Source of the DNA: Lachancea kluyveri NRRL Y-12651
Taxonomy: Eukaryota > Ascomycota > Saccharomycetes > Saccharomycetales > Saccharomycetaceae
DNA length: 64,000 nucleotides
Direction: 5' to 3'
NCBI GenBank assembly: GCA_000149225.2
Contig: CM000693.1
Coordinates: 930,001-994,000, forward strand
Shown here piece after piece: positions 22,450 through 31,100 of this stretch. The number at the start of each line of letters is the position of its first letter. Position 1 is the first letter of the stretch. Below the pieces are notes generated by a model, which was not told the origin of the DNA, did no database searches, and saw only the letters and a list, made by a program, of their open reading frames with translations. The position numbers and the translations under genes were made by a program.

Positions 22450-23051
22450 GGCATTGTCCTTAGCAAGATGGCCCTGCGTCACGTTGCGCATGATACATAA
22501 GATAAAGATACAAGCAAAAAAGAAGGAAGAATAGTGAAAAAAAAGTGACTAATTAGTATGATCACCTGTAAATAGGTTTATAGATAGATTGTTTTTTTTA
22601 AAAAAAAAATTGATAGACGGGATTTAGCCGATTACTTTTGATCTCATATCACATCTTCCGATTCTGTGGACAGTTTTTATTCTGCTTGTTTCTGTTTTTC
22701 TTTTTTGGACCGAATCTCGTCGTTGTAAGCGATGCCCAAACGTCAGTTTTTTATGATGCGACTATTTTTCATGATTCACCCATACATATGATGTTTTGTA
22801 AATTTTTTTGTGTTTTTTGTAGACCCATGCACTTTGTGTACTAGCTACGAGTTTTTACTGAAAAATTTTGCATTCTGGAAAAAGAAATCTGGCGGGCGTA
22901 TTACTCCTATGGAATTTTCCAGCCGTTCTCGGCCACTCTGCAGACGTCCCCCAACCTTTGCCCTTGCTTTACTACAATTTTGAACTTTTAGAATCTACTA
23001 GCGACATTTCTCGAATTGCAAAAGAACTCAAAGAACGCACAAAAGTCTAAG
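22450..23051. promoter_or_regulatory. RPS27 promoter with two Rap1-type sites
   Basis: 602 bases containing the end of the Ras-like gene and the RPS27 promoter. CACCCATACAT at 22777-22787 is a close match to the Rap1 site of ribosomal protein genes, and GACCCATGCACTT at 22822-22834 is a second, variant one. The 45-base spacing and T-rich downstream DNA are typical of yeast ribosomal protein promoters. Confidence 0.75.
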
Positions 23052-23763
23052 ATGGTATGTGGGATAATGAACAATAGTGGTTAAAAAGAGGATCCGAAAT
23101 GCCTGGAGGCCAAAATCTATCGTAAGAGCTGTACTTTAAGTCAAATGTCCAAGTGGTTGTACGTTACCAACTTCTCAGAGCACCAAGCTGGATGATTAAA
23201 ATGTGGATAAACGTGACAGGTTCAGTTGTAAGAACACATTAGACAATGCTAGAATTCAATACCACCCATTTTTGTGATTTCATGTTTCAATATGCTATCT
23301 CCTAGGCTACTCCTTTTCAAATTTTTCAAATATGATTTGAAGTTTTAGATTATAGGAGTTGACGATTGGCTTTGCATCCTCTTGCAGTACTTCTTTTGAT
23401 TGTTTGTGAACGTATACTCTGGATTGTTTGAATGGTACGACGGTACTATGGCTCAAAGATCTCTTCAACACATTTTTCCAAAAGAATTTTTTTTTTTACT
23501 AACGACTCTCTTAACAGGTTTTAGTTCAAGATTTGTTGCACCCAACTGCTGCCTCTGAAGTTAGAAAGCACAAGTTAAAGACTTTGGTCCAAGCCCCAAG
23601 ATCTTACTTCTTGGATGTCAAATGCCCAGGTTGTTTGAACATCACCACCGTCTTCTCCCACGCTCAAACTGCTGTTACTTGTGAATCTTGTTCCACTGTT
23701 TTGTGTACTCCAACTGGTGGTAAGGCTAAGTTGTCTGAAGGTACTTCTTTCAGAAGAAAGTAA
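23052..23763 (+). CDS. RPS27: 40S ribosomal protein eS27, with intron after the start codon
   Basis: 82-residue small-subunit protein with a C4 zinc ribbon (Cys37, Cys40, Cys56, Cys59). Exon 1 is only the ATG at 23052-23054. The intron 23055-23517 (463 bases) starts GTATGT, has a perfect TACTAAC branch box at 23497-23503 and ends ACAG. Exon 2, 23518-23763, continues [10 protein letters not shown]. cerevisiae RPS27A and RPS27B have the same intron position. The left neighbour is that of RPS27B and the right neighbour (RSM22) that of RPS27A, so I cannot assign A or B. The protein differs from the yeast copies at only a few positions. Confidence 0.97.
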
Positions 23764-23966
23764 ATTAACTCTCGTCAAAAAATTTTTTGATGCTGTATAT
23801 GTTTCAATAATTTAGTCATATAACTTTTATACCGTGTTTTAGTGATACAACACTTATTAAACGTCCCAGAAAGATGGCACGGTTTTACTCTTTAAGTTTG
23901 ATGAGACTTCTTTATTCCTATTTACAAGTTTTCGGTTAAATATGAGGTGTCATCGAATAAATACTT

Positions 23967-26144
23967 TTAAAATGGCTGTTTGCTCTGCTTTTCAAGCCTC
24001 TTGCCCTTCTTGTTGCTGAGGTGTTGGAAATCGTTACCATATAGCTGTGATAGAGTCTCCACGGATTTATCAAAATTGTCGCCCGTTGCAATGTCGGTGT
24101 AGTCCAACTCGCTTACAGCTTCTCTGATCTTCCGATCCTTTTCCTTCAACAGCTTTCTGTCCTCTTTGATTTTGGCCTTTTCTAATTCTTCAAATTTGGT
24201 GACATTTAGATCGCCCATACCTTTGATCTTAGTCTTGGCGTCTAACCCCCATAAATCACCCTTGCTTGCCTTACGAGCATCATGATATACTTCTTTTGAA
24301 AAGGATTTGGGAATGGTCCATTTTTCCAACTCACCTGAAGAACCGCATAAATCCATCATCACGTGGCCCTTTCTCTTAATCGGCTGATTTATTATACGAG
24401 GCCACGTTTGAGGAGTGTCGTCGCCTAATGAGCCAATGCCGTACTTTTCTTTCGAGTTGTCACGTCTCTTTTCAATAGCATCAACAGTGGTGCTATCGGT
24501 GGCGGATCGTTCCATAATCAGATACGAATAATTCAAAATCTCATAATTGCGACCATTGGGCCTACCGGTACCAGCTTTTGATAGCCCTTTAATGCCGATT
24601 CCCGAGGTAGGTTCTTGCCATGGCGTTGCTAAAAGCTTACCCTTCTTCAGCTCAATGCTGAATTGGGGTCTAACAATCGATTTTTGGAAGTTACAAAATT
24701 TCAAACCTTTGCCCAAATCGTATCCATAGTACTGTGGCTTCCCGACCTGTAGGGGACATTTTCTATGATGGGGACATGGAGCTACAACTTTCAAGTGGTA
24801 ATCCATACGAGTGGAATTTTCCTTTTCAAGAGCCTCTAATAACTCGGGCTCAAATTCCAAATCTTTTTCGGTAATTTCGCCGTATTTGGAGTTTAGCGTG
24901 GATAAAAGTTCTTCTGGATCTTCCTCAGACTCCCCATTTTGAATTGTTGCCGTGGACGCAGTGGACGAATTCTTTTTTTTCGTCGAGGAACCTCGAATCC
25001 ATGGCCTTGGAATCTTCCCGTGTTCTTCTGGATAATTTTCGGGTCTTATCATGATTTGCCTTGCTCTGGCAATTGTTTCAAATCCTAAAGGATTACCACG
25101 TTCTATGATTACCAAATGACCGTTCGGAGCAAGTATATTTAAGTAGTGTTCCAAGTTATCATCGATTTGTGTTGGAAACCTCTCCTGTTGTTTGAGTAAC
25201 TGATGTGTTAAAATGATCAAGTCATATTTTTTGGAGCCCGGCACGCTGTCTCTTAGTTTTGTCATAATTTTGATACTCTTAGTGGTAATTTCTCCAACCA
25301 AGTCTTCGCCCTCCACTATGTTGTCATCTTCCTCCTCGGCTTCTTTATTTGTATCCCTCTGAGCTATGTCACTGCTTAAAAATTCATCAGTCGCCTCGTT
25401 TAACTGCCTGCTTAGAATGATCTTGGCTCGTTTTTGCATATCTACATGGCCTAGTATCACGGCTTCCTTTACTGGTGGTCTGTAATCTTTTCCCATTAGT
25501 TCGTTCAGTGCAACAATCCCTGTTGCAGGACCGAATCCAACGTCCAAAATGCGTTGTGGATTAAATTGGGGGCCCATGCGCTTCTTAAGCTCACTCAAAC
25601 TTTGATAAATAGCACCATAGTTCTGTAGAAAAATCGATGCGACATGTGCATCTACTTCCAACCGAGTTTTGGCTGGTCTGTGTAACTTGGTCTCGTGTAT
25701 TTCCACAAAATAATTTGCCGCCGAGCGTCTTAGATTGTTTGGTAAGTGCAACCTCATAATATTATTGTTAATAGTCTGTGCCAAGATCGGGTTTAGCTCG
25801 ATCTGGTCCCTAGGTGCCCGGGCAATGAAGGTATTCATTAGTAAACGTGCTTCTTCAGCACTGCTGCCCTGTATCAGAGCTCCGTTTTGTTTCCTGTAGG
25901 GACCACGGTAGTTCTGGTTCAGCAGATCTTTTCTGTCAATAACCACATCATTGTCTTGGCTCTCTTCGTCCACTAATTTGCCAAATTTTTGCTGATTCTT
26001 GTAGATACCAGTTCGGTTTTCAGAATCAAGCTGATTATTATCAACTGTAAAGGTCTGCCTAGTGGAGTTCGTGTTGGTGAACCTGCTACGAGACACGTTA
26101 AAAGGTCTGGTAGCATTTTTAATTTTCTTTACGTATTTTAGCAT
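23967..26144 (-). CDS. RSM22: Mitochondrial ribosome assembly protein Rsm22 (methyltransferase-like)
   Basis: Protein of 725 residues (S. cerevisiae 628) related to METTL17, needed for assembly of the mitochondrial small ribosomal subunit. The start chosen is the first ATG, giving MLKYVKKIKNATRPFNVSR, a basic presequence; the frame extends 14 codons upstream without ATG. The methyltransferase-like core has the SAM-fold glycine motif ILDVGFGPATG. A cysteine cluster, CPHHRKCPL and later CNF, lies at about residues 500-530, consistent with the metal cluster reported in this family. The tail is highly charged and lysine-rich. It is divergent from SRP102 and convergent with RPS27, as on S. cerevisiae chromosome XI. 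Confidence 0.93.
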   Translation of the reverse strand: MLKYVKKIKNATRPFNVSRSRFTNTNSTRQTFTVDNNQLDSENRTGIYKNQQKFGKLVDEESQDNDVVIDRKDLLNQNYRGPYRKQNGALIQGSSAEEARLLMNTFIARAPRDQIELNPILAQTINNNIMRLHLPNNLRRSAANYFVEIHETKLHRPAKTRLEVDAHVASIFLQNYGAIYQSLSELKKRMGPQFNPQRILDVGFGPATGIVALNELMGKDYRPPVKEAVILGHVDMQKRAKIILSRQLNEATDEFLSSDIAQRDTNKEAEEEDDNIVEGEDLVGEITTKSIKIMTKLRDSVPGSKKYDLIILTHQLLKQQERFPTQIDDNLEHYLNILAPNGHLVIIERGNPLGFETIARARQIMIRPENYPEEHGKIPRPWIRGSSTKKKNSSTASTATIQNGESEEDPEELLSTLNSKYGEITEKDLEFEPELLEALEKENSTRMDYHLKVVAPCPHHRKCPLQVGKPQYYGYDLGKGLKFCNFQKSIVRPQFSIELKKGKLLATPWQEPTSGIGIKGLSKAGTGRPNGRNYEILNYSYLIMERSATDSTTVDAIEKRRDNSKEKYGIGSLGDDTPQTWPRIINQPIKRKGHVMMDLCGSSGELEKWTIPKSFSKEVYHDARKASKGDLWGLDAKTKIKGMGDLNVTKFEELEKAKIKEDRKLLKEKDRKIREAVSELDYTDIATGDNFDKSVETLSQLYGNDFQHLSNKKGKRLEKQSKQPF

Positions 26145-26212
26145 GTCTACTTTGGCTTTAAGTGTTTGGATAATCGTCAAATACACTCAGTGCTCTTTGA
26201 TTTATCGTCGTG

Positions 26213-26244
26213 CTCATCGCGATCAACTCATTTCAAAAATTTTC
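26213..26244 (-). promoter_or_regulatory. PAC and RRPE boxes upstream of RSM22
   Basis: CTCATCGC at 26213-26220 is the complement of the PAC core GCGATGAG, and AAAAATTTTC at 26235-26244 is an RRPE core. They lie 70-100 bases upstream of the RSM22 ATG in the shared RSM22-SRP102 promoter. Such pairs mark ribosome-biogenesis genes (Dot6/Tod6 and Stb3 sites). Motif evidence only. Confidence 0.6.
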
Positions 26245-26365
26245 AACCATCGTTACTTGTGACTCCTCGCCGTGAGGAAAACCTCGAAGCGAATTACGGC
26301 TGGAAACACTTGGCTGGTTTGCATCTTGAAAAAAGAGTTCAGCCAAACAACAAAGAAACACAATA

Positions 26366-27198
26366 ATGAGCACGGTTATACTATTTTCTATTGTGTTGGT
26401 TCTCATTACTAGTGCGTTGCTGTTGATTCTTCAAAAGACTGCAGTAAATGTGCTACCGGGTGCCAAGAAAATCACAAACAGAGACCCTACATTCATCATC
26501 GCAGGGCCATCAAATAGTGGTAAAACCAGCTTGTTCACATTGGTATGTGAAACTAATAAGATACTTTTATTTGCATTTATCATCTTCTAACGAATTAAAT
26601 TTAGTTAACCACCGATTCTGTAAAACCAACGGTGATGTCGCAGGTGCCTAGTATTGCAACAGATTACTTGCTACCATCAAATATTAAGAACATTAAGTTT
26701 AAACTAATGGAATATCCAGGTCATATCAAATTACGTTACCAGCTGTTCGATATTTTGAAAGAATCATCCTTTATCAAAGGTCTGATCTTTGTCGTAGACT
26801 CTACTGTCGACCCAAAAAAACTAACCGAAACGGCAGAATTTCTGTATGAGATTTTAAGCATTACCGAACGCAAACCTGATGGCGTCGATATCCTAATCGC
26901 CTGCAACAAATCGGAATCCTTCACGTCCAGACCACCTGTGAAAATCAGACAAGCTTTAGAAAAAGAGATCAACAGCGTTATCGCCAGAAAAATGACAAGT
27001 TTAAGCAGCGTGAAAAAAGATTCTGAGGAATCCAGTGAAAGCGGCAACGAAAGGGGCGATGAACTTTTGGAGGTCAATTCCAAACAAGGCTTTAAGTTCG
27101 ATCTTTTGGATGGTAACATTGATGCAATGGAAGGTAGCGTCCTAAAAAATAATATTGAAAAATGGGAGTGTTGGATCGACGAAAGAGCTGTTAATTAA
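26366..27198 (+). CDS. SRP102: Signal recognition particle receptor beta subunit, with short intron
   Basis: ER membrane GTPase of 256 residues after splicing (S. cerevisiae 244) that anchors SRP receptor alpha (Srp101) and controls handover of ribosomes to the translocon. Exon 1, 26366-26542, encodes an N-terminal membrane anchor at about residues 4-23 and the P-loop GPSNSGKT (48-55). An intron of 62 bases at 26543-26604 begins GTATGT, has TTCTAAC (26585-26591) as branch box and ends TTAG. Exon 2, 26605-27198, resumes in frame with LTTDSVKPT, as in the uninterrupted S. cerevisiae protein, then YPGHIKLRY, FVVDSTVDPKK and NKSE. Without splicing the frame meets a stop in the intron. The G domain is otherwise complete. 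Confidence 0.93.
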
Positions 27199-27283
27199 CA
27201 CTAGCAAACCCCGTTGGTTTTGTATCCAGACAACCCCAAATTGCGTTTAATTTTTTTTCTTCTCCTTTAAGTAGCTTATAGTT

Positions 27284-27481
27284 TTATCCTTTCAATAGCA
27301 GAAGACCCAAAAATGTTCCAACGACTAGCAATCCAAGCAACAGCATTGTAATTGGCAGTAGCACCGCATAGAAGCTAGAAAGAGGGAAGAGCCAGATCTT
27401 GTCTTCGAGATCGAAAACGGGTAGAAGTAACCAGATAGAGTAGTATATGAAGATTAGGGTAAGTAACGCAAACCTGTTCAT
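27284..27481 (-). CDS. Small two-helix membrane protein, DPM2-like (YIL102C-A type)
   Basis: 65-residue protein with two hydrophobic helices (residues about 5-22 and 38-62). The pattern LIFIYYSIWLLLPVFD, then FYAVLLPI and a leucine-rich second helix ending LLKG, resembles DPM2, the regulatory subunit of dolichol-phosphate-mannose synthase and of GPI-GlcNAc transferase. It also resembles the S. cerevisiae small gene YIL102C-A as I recall it. An ER membrane location is expected. It starts with ATG and lies convergent with SRP102. In S. cerevisiae the relative is on chromosome IX, so its place here differs. Assignment is by eye only. Confidence 0.7.
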   Translation of the reverse strand: MNRFALLTLIFIYYSIWLLLPVFDLEDKIWLFPLSSFYAVLLPITMLLLGLLVVGTFLGLLLLKG

Positions 27482-27623
27482 CTCGAAGGATGGTTTTCCA
27501 TTAAGCGGGCTTTTTTGAAACTAAAAGTTAGTGTTGGGGATAGAATAACAGATTGATATAACTAGTCACATGATTTCTTTTAATGGTGTGGTATATCTTT
27601 CAAATTCTTGATTTATAGAGTTC

Positions 27624-27695
27624 GCTTGCGTGGCGTAATGGCAACGCGTCTGACTTCTAATCAGAAGATTCTGGGTTCGACCCCCAGCGTGAGTG
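27624..27695 (+). tRNA. tRNA-Arg (anticodon UCU)
   Basis: 72-base intron-free tRNA. The acceptor GCTTGCG pairs with CGTGAGT, allowing G-U pairs, plus discriminator G. The D-arm has the A-box TGGCGTAATGG. The anticodon loop CTTCTAA has TCT at 27656-27658, and the T-arm GGTTCGACCCC is the B-box. A T run directly after it ends Pol III transcription. It is nearly identical to S. cerevisiae tR(UCU). Confidence 0.95.
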
Positions 27696-28168
27696 TTTTT
27701 TACCCGTGCACTGAATGAAGTGATATATGTTATGGGATTCTCGATATCGACAAGTAGTTCCCTTGCGGATGCCCTTTTTTTTTTTTGTTTCATGTTTTTG
27801 CTTTAATGTTTTTACATATTGGTGTAGCATTAAAAGAAATTATGATATCGAACATATAAATTTTCATGAGTGAAATACTACACAACTAAAAGTTTCTTGA
27901 GTACTGGCTGACAGTTTTTTTAACCCGACCCCAAGTAGAATTTTAAACCAACTTTAAGATATCATTGATATTATTGATATCTTTATCTCTAGCTTGATTT
28001 TAAAGTCCTGTTTAATTTCCGGTGTCGTTTTTTAGAGGAGAAATGCTACCGAGGGTAATTGCATAAAATTTTTTTTGAAAGGTAAATAATAAGAAAGATG
28101 GGAGTTCAAGAGTTTCAGCACTCTTCACAACAAGTTGAAGCTAAAACAACTGTCCTGGAAAATCACTG
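27696..28168. other. tRNA-Arg 3' flank and NUP192 promoter
   Basis: 473 bases, AT-rich, with a T tract at 27773-27785 and an imperfect ATATCATTGATATTATTGA repeat near 27958-27981. No gene or LTR recognised next to this tRNA. Confidence 0.5.
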
Positions 28169-31100
28169 ATGAAGTGGTCTATCTCTCCTTTTGAACAGCT
28201 GTACAATTCTATCCAAGATGACGTCTTTGATTTTGACACATACCGTGAAGTGCTATCGGACTTGAAGATTCTGAATTTAACAAGTAACATACAGAAGAAC
28301 ATGACGAGTAGAGCTGAATTGGAAAAGGGAACTTTCAAGACTTCTACCGGAGATAGTTATAAAGCTAATCAAGAATTCATAATCTCCGCTATAACGCTGT
28401 CTGACGAATTGAATTTAGATGAATTAGTTACTGCTGAATTAATGTTGCAATTTTCCAGTGACCCTTCTGATGTCGAATTAGATACATCGTTAGTAAACAG
28501 TGGAAAAGTTACTTACTATCTGAGAAGGCAATATATCTTACAAATTGTATCTTATATTGTCAATTGCCATCAAAAAACCAGTAAAATCTATACGGAGTTG
28601 GTAGCCGATGGGAAATTGGCAGCAAACATTTTGAATGCTTTCCTGGGCGTCCAAACGCAATTGGATGAAATAAAGCAATTGATAAACAAAGCTCAAATTC
28701 TGGACACGTACGATATTTTCTTTCAACAAAACGTCAAATTTAGAAGAGGTTTTTTACTAAAGGAGTACGACACCTTGGGCCAGATTTTATTTGGTCTTGT
28801 CAAAAATGATACCTTGATGAGAAATGACGAACTATCGAATTTGATCAACCACGTGTCCCAGTTGGATTCCAATGATTTTTTCATTGTATATTACCTACCT
28901 GCCCTTTTCCATGCCTTCTCTCGCTTGAGCTCTCTACCTGACGCGGATGTTAAACATTTACACAGCGAATTTATCAAGGAGTTGAACAGCGAAACTATTT
29001 ACACCAAACCAGTTAAAGTCACTTTGATATTTGTCTTTTTAACCTATTTCATTGGTTGGTGCAAAGCTTCACCTGCCACAAGAGCAAAACACTTTGATTT
29101 TGCTACAACCGTGGATGAGCCAATTAGCATTGCCGTCGAACTAGGCGCTGTGGAACAGCTAATGGTTTTTGCTGCCGATACCTCTGCTGTTGAAAAAGAC
29201 AGAAGCATGGAGCTTTTCTACGATATGAGATCCCTACTAGAAAGGCATATTCCTAGACTAATTCCAAAGCAACTGATGGATGTCGAACATACTGCAAGTA
29301 CTACAGGTAATGCTTGGAAAGGCAATAGTGGCAATCAGTTCAGCAATATCACTCTGTCAGACCAGAGCCTATCATTTTTCTTGTCTTCATTTCATGATTT
29401 TGTTCAAACTTTTATCACGGATTGTGCATTCCTGTTAACTAAAACAAAAGACGCTGAAGAGGATTCTTTATTATCAGGTGAAGATCTACTGTTGGATGAC
29501 ATTTCCGCAAAGGCAGATCTAGAAAGGTTTTTTTTAGTGATTTATTACTTCTATGCATCAAGACCTGAATATTCTCAGTTCTTTTGGCAGGATAAAGAAT
29601 CTAATGCTTACGGTTTTATTGAATGGGCTTCTAAATGTAACGATAGCCTGATGAAATCATCGTTTTACCTGATGATTTCCAGTCTATCATTTGGTACTGA
29701 GAACTCCTTGAACGTGTACCACTATATCAATGGCAACCAAAACATATCCTGGAATAGCATTGCTCAAATTATCAGCGAATACATTGCCAAAATATCTAAT
29801 CTAGAAAAAAAAATACAGGAGCACCTGCAGAGAAATCAGGATGAGGTCAATGATGCTGCTATCGGATTAGAAGACGGTTTGAATGAGGAAGTTATTGTGC
29901 TACTATCGTCTCTATTCACTCTTATTGGTTCCGTGGCTTTTGATGCTGATGAAGAAACAAAATTATCTCTTTCCTCTTTGTTTACAGACATACTTTTTGA
30001 ATTCTTAAAAGTAAACACCCCATTGACCGGTGCTGCCATGAAAGCCTTGAGCAATTTGGTTCCCCAAGACGAAGATTCTAGATCCAAATTTTGGATTTCA
30101 CTCGATGCTTGGATCTTTAAATGCTTCCCGTTATCCGTCACGGATGACTCATACAGATCCGCATTTCAAAACGTTCTTGCGACTTTTTCTGATATTTCAG
30201 GCTTTTTAAACCTGATTTCCAGATTACTAAAGGTTAGTTCCAAGAATGCTAACGGCTACATGACGTTTGGTAAGCTTGCATTTCCCCTAAATTTAGGCCA
30301 AGGTTATAGAAAGGTTGGAATTTGGCCTTATTTTGATTTTATCTTTAAGGAAGCATTTGTTCGTAGCAGGATGCTAGAGAATCTACAGGGGAGAAGGGAC
30401 ATTGAGCTTTTGGTTTTAGACATCATTGAAAGCTCGTTATATTCCTTTGATTATAGTGTGATTTTGAATTCTATCCCTGCTGGTGCAAACTTAGACAATT
30501 TGGTTATCACAGAAGACTTTTTCGCATACGTACACGAATCACCGGCAACTGCAGTTATGAACTATTTGTTTAACGAAAAAGTATTCAAAGTACTATTTGA
30601 AATAGCGTCCATCGGCGTTGATAAGCTGTCCACTGGGCTAGAAAATGATGTACAAGAGTTGAGTTTGGTCCAATCGGCTGTGAAGATTATAAACCAGCTA
30701 TTAACTTACCAGGAAACGTATGTGGAAGAACTGTGTCCAATTATCAAAAGACATCAAAAGCATGGCTACTTTATCCCTACAAGCTTTGGTTTACACGGTT
30801 TACGCTCTTTTTACGACGCCATATTATTCAATTTACCAATAATTGCCCATTTTGGCTTATACGTTGGCTTGGAAAACTATGAACTTGCATCCCAATCTTT
30901 GGACATTTTGAAAAAATTGGCTTTGAAGTTCTCCAATGATGACATTCAATCAATAAACAAGAATAAATTATTAACCGTGTTTGATTCTGTGGACGAGTCT
31001 GCTAGAATTAAGCAAGCATTCATTAACCAACTAGAGACTCCAGTTACTGGCGAACGCTCTCTGTCTTTGAAGCTTGAAATATTAGACTTTGTTTCGTCAA

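Noticed and set aside
22638-23050. Short plus-strand frames before RPS27
   Set aside because: They overlap the Rap1 sites and promoter and run into the RPS27 start; no similarity.
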